This document shows, in pieces, positions 1-5,664 of a stretch of DNA of 6,400 bases. Origin of the DNA: Clostridia bacterium (lineage in GTDB: Bacteria > Bacillota > Clostridia > Oscillospirales > CAG-272); assembly GCA_017456685.1 (NCBI GenBank), contig JAFTIV010000148.1:1-6400 (forward strand), in the 5' to 3' direction. The position numbers were made by a program, and so were the translations under genes. Position 1 is the first letter of the stretch. Every line of letters starts with the position of its first letter. Under the pieces are notes generated by a model. That model made no database searches and was not told the DNA's origin. It saw nothing but the letters and a program-made list of their open reading frames with translations.

Positions 1-28
1 CTGTCCCCCCTTACTCTAAAGGGGGCGG
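1..28. repeat. GC-rich inverted repeat at window edge
   Basis: A run of C at 5-10 followed by TT pairs with AAGGGGG at 19-25, giving a stem of about 7 bp around a 6-base loop (13-18). It lies next to the chain of TTTCA hairpins and may be the outer end of the same interspersed element, or a terminator-like stem whose remainder is beyond the window. No T-run follows on the minus strand before the edge, so I do not call it a terminator. Confidence 0.4.
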
Positions 29-50
29 TGAAATGAAAGTCATCTAACTC

Positions 51-135
51 AATCCAAAAAGTGAACCTTTTTGGATTTCACCGCGAAGCGATTTCATCTG
101 CAAAGCAGATTTCAACCGTCGCAAGACGGATTTCA
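51..135. repeat. Chain of four small hairpins separated by ATTTCA
   Basis: Four inverted repeats sit in series. The first has an 11-bp stem (51-61 with 67-77, loop TGAAC). The second is a weak 3-bp stem (82-84 with 88-90, loop GAA). The third has a 6-bp stem (96-101 with 105-110, loop AAA). The fourth has a 5-bp stem (116-120 with 125-129, loop GCAA). The hexamer ATTTCA recurs at 75-80, 91-96, 109-114 and 130-135, after each stem. The last copy supplies the TGA stop of the minus-strand gene (133-135). I recall similar TTTCA-linked hairpin chains as interspersed 3'-end repeats in uncultured Clostridia; that is memory, not a search. They may stabilise the mRNA 3' end or be remnants of a miniature mobile element. 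There is no U-tract typical of an intrinsic terminator. Confidence 0.75.
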
Positions 136-1074
136 TTTCCTTGCCACATACCTATATTTCTTCACCCTTGGGTTTAGAATCATTGCCGAGAGGGATGAGA
201 AGCCATATTCGCTCATTTCGCCCATATGCTCGATAAGAGCACGGCAGGCGCCTTCCTGCTCGGTTGAGTCAAGCTCGTCCTCGTTGAGCTCTCTTCTTGC
301 AAGCTCAAGCACCTCGTCAAGCTTGCGCGAGTTAGCCTTGAGAATAAGATAGCTAAGGGCGTTTTTCATCGCGCGGTCAAGGTCGTCAAGAGCGCGCTCG
401 TACATTGCGTCGGGGTAATCGCCTATATCCTCCATAAGCTCAAGGAGCTCGATAAGCTGACTAAGCACATTTGGTGCGTTATGCTTTGTTATATTTTCGC
501 CACCGATACAGCCGTCCTTTGATGTCATAAGCGAGCTAAAGCCACTCATAACACGCGACATAAACACCTCGCCAAGCGGAGATGAAAGGACAAGGTCCTT
601 CTCGTACGCATCGGTTATTGAGTGATTGTCGTGAATTCTAAAGGTGTTCTCGTAATAATCAAGGTAAAGGGTGTGGCTTTTTTCTGTAACCGTTGTGACC
701 TCAAGGGTGTACGAGTGTGGCTCTGCGCCCGCCTCGATTTCTATATTGAAGCCGTCATAAAGCGCGGTTAGAATTTCAAGCTCTGCCTGAGCGATTTTGT
801 CAGCCGAAAGAGGCTCTCTTTTGTTAAAGAAGCGACTAAAGGGTGTGTGCGCCTTCTTTTCCTCCTGCGCCTTCTTAAGGGGAGTTTCATACACATATGA
901 AAGCCCGTCCTCAAGAGAAACTGCCTTCTTTTCCCTTACGAGCTTATCGACAAATGCTCTTGCCTTCTCGTAGCCTAAGCCGAATTTCGACTGGATGGTG
1001 GCAACGCAGAAGGACTCAAGGGCGCTTAGCTCCTTCTCGATTTCTTCATTAGAAAAGGTCGTCATCGTCGTCAT
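133..1074 (-). CDS. FtsK-gamma-like winged-helix protein, third gene of operon
   Basis: A 313-residue protein, predicted soluble. Residues 8-55 resemble the gamma (DNA-reading) domain of FtsK/SpoIIIE: VATIQSKFGLGYEKARAFVDKL matches the family pattern of a Gln-containing helix, then F-x-[IL]-G-Y, then A-R and D-x-[LM]. In FtsK this winged helix binds polar octamers (KOPS/SRS) and is fused to the motor; here it is on its own polypeptide beside a motor gene. A charged linker (about 64-90) leads to a mixed alpha/beta region (about 95-160; YTLEVTTV, HTLYLDYY, TFRIHDN) that faintly recalls DUF1828, which I would not rely on. The remainder is helical with a basic C-terminus. I chose ATG 1074, preceded by AAAGGA five bases upstream; ATG 1065 is an alternative. 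The start overlaps the upstream ATPase gene by 26 bp, implying translational coupling. The gamma-like call is good; overall function is unknown. Confidence 0.8.
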   Translation of the reverse strand: MTTMTTFSNEEIEKELSALESFCVATIQSKFGLGYEKARAFVDKLVREKKAVSLEDGLSYVYETPLKKAQEEKKAHTPFSRFFNKREPLSADKIAQAELEILTALYDGFNIEIEAGAEPHSYTLEVTTVTEKSHTLYLDYYENTFRIHDNHSITDAYEKDLVLSSPLGEVFMSRVMSGFSSLMTSKDGCIGGENITKHNAPNVLSQLIELLELMEDIGDYPDAMYERALDDLDRAMKNALSYLILKANSRKLDEVLELARRELNEDELDSTEQEGACRALIEHMGEMSEYGFSSLSAMILNPRVKKYRYVARK

Positions 1075-2752
1075 CCTCGTCCTTTCTTTTTGGAATACGA
1101 TATACATATTTTGTATCGTATGGGTTGATTTTTGATTGATACTCGTGCTCGTCCTTCAAGGGAAGGCTGTTGAACTCCTTGCACATATATGAGCGCTCAA
1201 GCTTTGACCAGAAGGCGTATGGCTTATTAAGCTCAATAATTACGCACTCACCTGGGTTGAAGCTTGAAAGCTGAGTTTTTGTAACGAGCGGAATTGTCTC
1301 AAGCGCAAAGGAGCTAAGCTCCGCCTCCTTGCCGTTAAGCACGGATTTTGGAGAAAGACGAGTAAACTCGCCACATTCCTTTTGGAAGCGCTCAAGGGTG
1401 TCGGGGTTGTTACTACCCAAGAAGATTTTGATATTAAGGTTATCTCTTATAATCTCGGCGGTGTTCTTGCCGTAGATGTTGTCAAGCTGTGAGTAGGACT
1501 GCAAGATGCAGAAGAAGAAAATGTTTCTTCCGCGCGCCGCGGTAATTGCGGTATCAAAGTCTGTAATCGGTGGGAAGTTACCGAACTCGTCAAGAATGAA
1601 ATAGAACGGAATATCAAGCTTGCCCCTCTCGGTCTTGTTAGCCTCCTCAATGAGGAACTTATACGCGTTTTGAACGAAAAGGCTGATTAGCTGATAGTGT
1701 GTCTTAATCTCGTCCTGATAGCAGATAAATACTGCCACCTTGCCGTTTAAAAGCTCGCTAAAGTCAAAGGAATTACAGCTTGTAATTGTCTGCACCGTTG
1801 AGTTGCGGAATACAGTTAGCTTTGTTTGGAAAACAGATGTATATGAGCTTCTTGTAACCTTTGAGCAGTCCATTGCGGTACGCGAGAGAATAAATGCGTT
1901 GCTCGTTGTTGGTCTGTCCTCAAAGTAGCCATTATCGACATTTCTGTCCTCCATAGGCTTAAACGACGAGAAGATGCGGAACATTGTTCTAAGCGAGAAG
2001 GTGTCTTCTGTTATAGTTGGAGGGTCTCCGTTTGGCTTCTCACGGCTGTCCTCGAGCATCGCCCACAAAAATGCCTTGAGAAGGTCCATAGCACCGCTGT
2101 CCCAGCTTCTGTCCTTGGGGTTGTCGAAGGTTATCATCATTCCCGCAAGGTCGTCAATCATATTTCCAACCTTAGCCATTGCGGTGTCAAATACAACGCT
2201 AAAGTCATTGTCGAGCATTTCCTGATCGTCGTAGATTTTGCCTCTAAATTTGTTTCTTAAGCCCCTCTCGGTTTCTACAGCCTCAACCTCGTCGTAGAGC
2301 TTGAATACCTTGTGGTATTCTCTGTAAATAGGGGTGAGTGGGTTCCAAAACTCACTATGCTCAGGGTCGCGGTAGTTCAAAAGATATACGCTATAGCCCT
2401 CGTCCTCAAGGGTCTTTGCGGTCTTTGTGTAAATCTCGCCCTTTGGGTCGGAGATTACCATGCTCTTTTTCTCAAGCTGTCTTGCGTATGAGATAACGGT
2501 AGGAATAACGCACGAGGTCGTCTTACCGCCACCTGTTGCCGAGATAATGAGCGCGTGTGAGTTATAGTCCGAGTAAATTTGCATAAGCTTGCCCTCAATA
2601 TACTGGCTTGAGAGCAAAATTCCGTTTAATTTAAGTGAGCCGAGGTCCTCATAGGCAACCATTTTTGGAAGAGTTTCTATGGGGTCGTAGTATTTCTTCA
2701 GCTCCTTGCTTTCGTAGCCACGGAGCAGGCTTTTATTTGTAAAAATATTCAT
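1049..2752 (-). CDS. Soluble VirD4/TraG-type DNA-translocase ATPase
   Basis: A 567-residue P-loop ATPase of the VirD4/TraG coupling-protein group (FtsK/HerA superfamily), which forms hexamers that pump DNA or recruit substrates. Walker A is SATGGGKT at 71-78 (K77, T78), with Ser in place of the usual first Gly. The family motif SDPKGEIY is at 101-108, with EFWNPL shortly after (134-139). Walker B is FILDEF at 385-390 (D388, E389), followed by GNFPP, AARGRN and a sensor-like LQSYSQLDNIYG at 417-428. Residues about 145-330 form an insertion typical of an all-alpha domain. Unlike standard VirD4/TraG coupling proteins there is no N-terminal membrane segment; the first 60 residues are polar. The C-terminus ends in a run of acidic residues and LF, resembling the tip of SSB. 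ATG 2752 is preceded by AAAGGAG with 6-base spacing, 11 bp after the upstream gene. It is probably the motor of the operon; the DNA substrate is unknown. Confidence 0.9.
   Translation of the reverse strand: MNIFTNKSLLRGYESKELKKYYDPIETLPKMVAYEDLGSLKLNGILLSSQYIEGKLMQIYSDYNSHALIISATGGGKTTSCVIPTVISYARQLEKKSMVISDPKGEIYTKTAKTLEDEGYSVYLLNYRDPEHSEFWNPLTPIYREYHKVFKLYDEVEAVETERGLRNKFRGKIYDDQEMLDNDFSVVFDTAMAKVGNMIDDLAGMMITFDNPKDRSWDSGAMDLLKAFLWAMLEDSREKPNGDPPTITEDTFSLRTMFRIFSSFKPMEDRNVDNGYFEDRPTTSNAFILSRTAMDCSKVTRSSYTSVFQTKLTVFRNSTVQTITSCNSFDFSELLNGKVAVFICYQDEIKTHYQLISLFVQNAYKFLIEEANKTERGKLDIPFYFILDEFGNFPPITDFDTAITAARGRNIFFFCILQSYSQLDNIYGKNTAEIIRDNLNIKIFLGSNNPDTLERFQKECGEFTRLSPKSVLNGKEAELSSFALETIPLVTKTQLSSFNPGECVIIELNKPYAFWSKLERSYMCKEFNSLPLKDEHEYQSKINPYDTKYVYRIPKRKDEDDDDDDLF
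1075..1085 (-). promoter_or_regulatory. Ribosome binding site inside upstream gene's acidic tail codons
   Basis: On the minus strand AAAGGACGAGG directly precedes ATG 1074. AAAGGA (1085-1080) is 5 bases from ATG 1074, and GAGG (1078-1075) is 9 bases from ATG 1065, so either start could be served. The same bases encode Lys-Asp-Glu of the ATPase C-terminus, so the tail and the initiation site constrain each other. Confidence 0.6.
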
Positions 2753-2758
2753 CTCTTA

Positions 2759-2765
2759 CTCCTTT
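2759..2765 (-). promoter_or_regulatory. RBS of the TraG-like gene, overlapping upstream stop
   Basis: AAAGGAG on the minus strand lies 6 bases upstream of ATG 2752. Two of its bases belong to the TAA stop (2764-2766) of the preceding gene, so terminating ribosomes are delivered directly to it. This supports one transcription unit and coupled translation of the two products. Confidence 0.85.
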
Positions 2766-4365
2766 AGAAGCCGAGCTTCGTGCGCTTGTCTGCGTTTTGA
2801 ATGAGCGCTTGTACCATTTTTTCTGTGATTACCTTACCGCTTCCCTTGCCCTTGAACGAGTAAATGAGCTTGTCAAGCGCGGAAACGAGCGACGAGAAGC
2901 TCTTAAAGCCCTCAATAAGCGCGCGTCTTGCGTCGTCCTCAAGCGTGAGCTCGGTAATTTGATAGTCTATCTTGCGTCTTGCAATTAGCTTGTCGATAAG
3001 TGAGCCAATCTCGCTCTCTGTAAGGGCGGAAAGCTCAATACAGTCACAAAATGCCTTTATGTATCTTAAGCATTCTGTGTCGCAAATGCAAACGGGCAAT
3101 ACGCTTGAAAGGTTAAGAGTAATTCCTGGCATCGCAAGGCGGAAATCGTCCCTGTCCGTGTCGCGAAGGTATTTTGAAAGAAGCTCCGCTACGGCTTGAT
3201 TTGCCTTGCCTTTTATAACAAACAAAATTAGGTTTCTCTTGTCCTCAACAAGGTCGCGAACAAAGAAATGATTTTTGTCTGCGTTGAAATCGCTTTGCTT
3301 GAGCGCGCTTGCCTCAATGTCGATTACATTCGCCTCGGGGAAGGATTTTGTAATCATTTCTATGTAGTCCTGTGCAACGAACGCATCGTCAGTCACAAGA
3401 CAGGGGCAAAGTGCGTTTGTTTCGCTCGCGTAGAGAATGCTTTGAACGACATTCTCCCTCTCCGCCTCGCGCTCGAGCATACCGCCATCGGGTGTGTCTG
3501 TTGCAACAAGGGGCACGCGCTTAAGTGCAAGTGGCAAATCGTTCATCTCGGCTACGATATTCTTGTTGTTGAGAACAAGACGAATTTTATCGCTATGCTC
3601 GAGAATTTCGCTATATACAATTCTTGAAACCTGTGGGTAGTAAACCTGAGACTTTATGATGTTAAGACCAATTGCCTGCTCTATAAGCTCGCTCTCGCCC
3701 GACATTTTAACTGAGGTAAAGCCGTACGCCTCCTTTGCCGACTCAACAATCGACTCAAACGGAGTGCCGTTTGAAACCGAGAGAAGGCGAGACATATTAA
3801 CCTCGCGACTCTCCTCGTCGTAGGCGAGCATTGTTAGAATTGCATCGGGGTCGTTCCATTTCGCACAGCGGTTCATTAGGCGAAGTCCGCTATTCTCTGC
3901 CTTGGCGGTGAATACGCCGAGGATTTGGAGAAGTCCAAGCGCCTTCATAGCCTCAATCATTCCGCATTGAGATGCGTTTGTGAGGAATGAATAGGTTGCG
4001 GGCTTTGTCGAGTCAAGAACTACATTGTAGTTTGCCTCCTTGAGGGTCATAATTGCCCTGCCTCGAATGTTTGCAACCATTTCCTGTGCGGTATCTATCT
4101 CCTCGCCAGAGAGGCGAAGATATTCTTGAATTCTCTTGTATAGATTGTAGTCGCTCTCGCATCTAATCGTTTGAATTTCGTCAGCCTGCGAAATTGTCCA
4201 AAGCGACTCTCTTTCGTTTTGTGGGATTAAAAAGATGTCACAGCTTGCATCAAATACGCGCATAAGCTCCTCGCGCGAAACAAAGCCTCCAACAAGAAGC
4301 TGGAGCTTAAAAAATGATGCAAGGCATCTTTCCTGAAGGGTAGTTATTGCTGTCGGTTGGTTCAT
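2764..4365 (-). CDS. Degenerate AAA+-like protein with Sel1-like region, first gene of operon
   Basis: A 533-residue protein with no assigned family. Residues about 128-182 resemble Sel1 helical repeats (GMIEAMKALGLLQILG, then LRLMNRCAKWNDPDAILTML). The C-terminal half (about 300-525) follows the layout of an AAA+ module. A beta strand plus helix at 321-340 (CLVTDDAFVAQDYIEMITKSF) sits where Walker A should be, but without GxxxxGK[ST]. LILFVIKGKANQ at 379-390 sits where Walker B should be, but without DE. LNLSSVLPVCICDT (417-430) resembles the sensor-1 strand, and DCIELSALTESEI (441-453) resembles the Lon/Clp stretch MEVIEL-x-GYTEEE, with the arginine finger replaced. A helical lid-like end follows. 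I infer a non-hydrolysing AAA+ relative acting as scaffold or regulator. Start ATG 4365 is preferred over the in-frame ATG 4398 because AAAAGGAGAA lies 7 bases upstream. The assignment rests on pattern matching by eye. Confidence 0.7.
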   Translation of the reverse strand: MNQPTAITTLQERCLASFFKLQLLVGGFVSREELMRVFDASCDIFLIPQNERESLWTISQADEIQTIRCESDYNLYKRIQEYLRLSGEEIDTAQEMVANIRGRAIMTLKEANYNVVLDSTKPATYSFLTNASQCGMIEAMKALGLLQILGVFTAKAENSGLRLMNRCAKWNDPDAILTMLAYDEESREVNMSRLLSVSNGTPFESIVESAKEAYGFTSVKMSGESELIEQAIGLNIIKSQVYYPQVSRIVYSEILEHSDKIRLVLNNKNIVAEMNDLPLALKRVPLVATDTPDGGMLEREAERENVVQSILYASETNALCPCLVTDDAFVAQDYIEMITKSFPEANVIDIEASALKQSDFNADKNHFFVRDLVEDKRNLILFVIKGKANQAVAELLSKYLRDTDRDDFRLAMPGITLNLSSVLPVCICDTECLRYIKAFCDCIELSALTESEIGSLIDKLIARRKIDYQITELTLEDDARRALIEGFKSFSSLVSALDKLIYSFKGKGSGKVITEKMVQALIQNADKRTKLGF

Positions 4366-4370
4366 ATATC

Positions 4371-4380
4371 TTCTCCTTTT
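4371..4380 (-). promoter_or_regulatory. RBS that fixes the start at 4365
   Basis: AAAAGGAGAA on the minus strand has GGAG at 4376-4373, 7 bases from ATG 4365. The in-frame upstream ATG at 4398 would place this site inside the gene, and it has no comparable site of its own. Confidence 0.85.
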
Positions 4381-4397
4381 ACTTTCAAGCTTTTCCA

Positions 4398-4493
4398 ATT
4401 TCGCACTTCGCTCTTTTCTAAAACCGCTATGAGTTCGCGATAAATTTTACGAATACTAACTCATTCCGCATTTCGCATTCCGCACTTCTCATT
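4398..4493 (-). repeat. Intergenic stretch with degenerate AATGCGR heptamers
   Basis: In the 134-bp gap between the DUF1292 gene and the operon, the minus strand reads a short near-tandem series of heptamers at 4493-4461: AATGAG, AAGTGCGG, AATGCGA, AATGCGG, AATGAG. A further related piece, GCGAAGTGCGAAAT, occurs at 4411-4398. I see no convincing sigma-A promoter or terminator in this gap, so it is unclear whether the operon has its own promoter or is read from upstream. Short AATGCGGA-type runs are familiar to me as simple repeats in intergenic DNA of some Clostridia. Confidence 0.5.
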
Positions 4494-4499
4494 TGTTTA

Positions 4500-4787
4500 T
4501 CATTTGCAAGCGCGATACGCATCGAAAATTTCTTTAACAAGGGCTTTGTCTGTTTGCACGCAGAGCTCGCCCTCGCCCTCGTATTTAAAGAGCATAGCCT
4601 CGTTTTTCTTGCACACAGAGCCAAAGGGTCTTAGTATGCAAAAAAGCTCACCACGCATTTTAATTGTGGCAATTTGCCTATAGTGGTGCTCGTGTCCGTT
4701 TTCGTCTGTCAGGAGCAAAAGCTCTCTGTTGTTTCTTTCAAGCAGGGTCTGCCTTAGTGTTTTTTCTCCTTTTTCCGTGTCCCTCAT
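4500..4787 (-). CDS. DUF1292 family protein
   Basis: A 95-residue cytoplasmic protein. From about residue 22 it follows the DUF1292 (YrzB-like) pattern: LLLLTDENGHEHHY, then a strand-turn-strand GELFCILRPFG, an E-A-M-L-F-K-Y strand, and a final helix VKEIFDAYRAC. Family members are small, common in Bacillota and of unknown biochemical function. ATG 4787 is chosen because GGAAGGA lies 3 bases upstream, although this spacing is short. A longer frame starting with GTG at 4856 would run through an inverted repeat and has no binding site. It is transcribed in the same direction as its neighbours, with 101 bp to the HTH gene upstream and 134 bp to the operon downstream. It is basic-to-neutral rather than strongly acidic as many homologues are. 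Confidence 0.75.
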   Translation of the reverse strand: MRDTEKGEKTLRQTLLERNNRELLLLTDENGHEHHYRQIATIKMRGELFCILRPFGSVCKKNEAMLFKYEGEGELCVQTDKALVKEIFDAYRACK

Positions 4788-4813
4788 TCGTCCTTCCGTC
4801 CTAAAAAGCTTTT

Positions 4814-4842
4814 TTACTATCTTGATAGTAACAGAAAAGCAA
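4814..4842 (-). promoter_or_regulatory. Possible promoter with overlapping palindromic operator
   Basis: On the minus strand TTGCTT (4842-4837), 17 bases and TAGTAA (4819-4814) form a moderate sigma-A-like promoter that would start RNA about 20 bases before ATG 4787. A perfect 7-bp inverted repeat, TTACTAT-CTTG-ATAGTAA (4814-4831), covers the -10 and half the spacer, the place where a dimeric repressor would sit. The -10 match is only fair, so the promoter call is weaker than the palindrome itself. Confidence 0.4.
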
Positions 4843-4849
4843 GGGGCTT

Positions 4850-4889
4850 TGGTCACAAAAAAGGGGACAAGTAGGGGCTTTGCCCTTAC
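4850..4889 (-). terminator. Weak candidate terminator after the HTH gene
   Basis: On the minus strand, starting at the stop codon, GTAAGGGC-AAA-GCCCCTAC (4889-4871) can form an 8-bp stem with one A-C mismatch. It is followed about 10 bases later by a run of six T (4862-4857). The distance and mismatch make it a poor terminator; partial read-through into the DUF1292 gene is plausible. Confidence 0.35.
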
Positions 4890-5596
4890 TACTCATATAT
4901 CTCGACCATCTCAATGCCGAGTTCAAATAGCTTATCTCGAAGGGTGATTGCCTCACGACGAGAGGCTATGGTAAAGTCCTTCTCTCTTTGCTTTTTTCTG
5001 CGCATTGCGAAGAAAACAAACAAAAGGTCGCTCGGGGTGCGCGTTAGGCGGTAGAACTGATGCTCAAGAAGCTCTGTCGTTTCCTCAAGATTAAGGCGCA
5101 AGCCAACGGAAAGCTGTAAAAGCAAGAGCCTTGGCGCCTGAGCCTCGCGCTCGTTGTATTTGCTTAGAAGCTTGTGGAAATTTCGTCTGCCAAGGCCTAC
5201 GGGCTTCCATACATCGGCGGGCTTATCAATCTCCTTTTCGCGCATGAAGCGGAAAATAAGCTCCTGTAGGGTTATATACTTATCGCTACGATATTTAAGA
5301 ACAAAATCGTCAATGTCGTAAATTAAGCGCGATATATCGCTGTCCTTGATTATTACCTCTATGCCGTCATCTCGCGCATCGGCAAGGAAACGGTCAATAA
5401 GTGGCTCAATTTTATCAAAAAAGTCCGCATCGGGCAAGAACAGATTTAGGCTGTCCTCGAGATAGCCCGCAAGCATAACAAGCCTTGTGCGAATAACCGA
5501 GGGCGCGCTTCTGTCTGCCATTGATTTCATTATCGAGATTGCCTCGATAAGCTCCTTGTGTGAGCGATGCTCCCTTATTTTCTCGAATAAGCTCAT
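4889..5596 (-). CDS. HTH-domain protein, putative regulator
   Basis: A 235-residue cytoplasmic protein. The N-terminal part (1-100) is helical and unrecognised. Residues about 108-200 match a small XRE-like helical domain that I know from the C-termini of some clostridial macro-domain and TerF-type proteins. The pattern is [IT]-x-Q-E-L-I-x-R-x-M-x-E-K-x-I, then a V-G-L-x-R-R-x-F-x-K-L segment in place of the usual D-R-K-x-F-S-K-I, then L-S-V-G-L-R-L-N-L-E-E-T-x-E-L-L and a hydrophobic stretch DLLFVFFA. A basic patch (AMRRKKQREK, 197-206) and a final helix follow. DNA binding is inferred and the regulated target is unknown; autoregulation at its own divergent promoter is the obvious guess. ATG 5596 is chosen because GGAG stands 5 bases upstream; the earlier in-frame ATG at 5638 lies upstream of the -10 element and would not be transcribed. 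Confidence 0.7.
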   Translation of the reverse strand: MSLFEKIREHRSHKELIEAISIMKSMADRSAPSVIRTRLVMLAGYLEDSLNLFLPDADFFDKIEPLIDRFLADARDDGIEVIIKDSDISRLIYDIDDFVLKYRSDKYITLQELIFRFMREKEIDKPADVWKPVGLGRRNFHKLLSKYNEREAQAPRLLLLQLSVGLRLNLEETTELLEHQFYRLTRTPSDLLFVFFAMRRKKQREKDFTIASRREAITLRDKLFELGIEMVEIYE

Positions 5597-5601
5597 ACCT
5601 T

Positions 5602-5609
5602 CTCCTTTT
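5602..5609 (-). promoter_or_regulatory. RBS of the HTH gene
   Basis: AAAAGGAG on the minus strand ends 5 bases before ATG 5596. Together with the promoter at 5629-5657 it rules out the longer reading from 5638. Confidence 0.85.
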
Positions 5610-5628
5610 TGATGGGTCGTATAATAAA

Positions 5629-5657
5629 ATTTTATCATATTATAAAATAACTGTCAA
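5629..5657 (-). promoter_or_regulatory. Sigma-A promoter for the HTH gene
   Basis: On the minus strand a consensus TTGACA (5657-5652) is followed by exactly 17 bases and TAAAAT (5634-5629). The spacer ends in TGA, giving an extended -10. Transcription would begin near 5622, leaving a leader of about 25 bases. The match to the Bacillota housekeeping consensus is very good. Confidence 0.85.
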
Positions 5658-5664
5658 GACAATA

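Noticed and set aside
51..135. CRISPR-like array because of the repeated ATTTCA
   Set aside because: The repeat is only 6 bases, spacers are 10-15 bases and each is itself a hairpin; no cas genes are present.
71..352. 93-residue plus-strand frame with a Ser-rich tail
   Set aside because: It starts inside the hairpin chain and its serine run is the antisense of Glu/Leu codons of the FtsK-gamma-like gene; no RBS.
3268..3627. 119-residue plus-strand frame opposite the AAA+-like gene
   Set aside because: It lacks an RBS and recognisable motifs and is Cys/Val-rich as expected of an antisense shadow of the real minus-strand gene.
133..4365. Standard conjugative element or plasmid transfer region
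   Set aside because: Only a coupling-protein-like ATPase is present; no relaxase, VirB4-like ATPase, channel protein, integrase or oriT-like site was found in the window. It cannot be excluded outside it.
4788..4856. Longer DUF1292 protein starting at GTG 4856
   Set aside because: It has no ribosome binding site and runs through the palindrome and probable promoter; ATG 4787 has a purine-rich site and matches the family length.
5597..5638. HTH protein starting at ATG 5638
   Set aside because: That codon is upstream of the -10 box of the consensus promoter, so it would not be in the transcript; ATG 5596 has a strong RBS.
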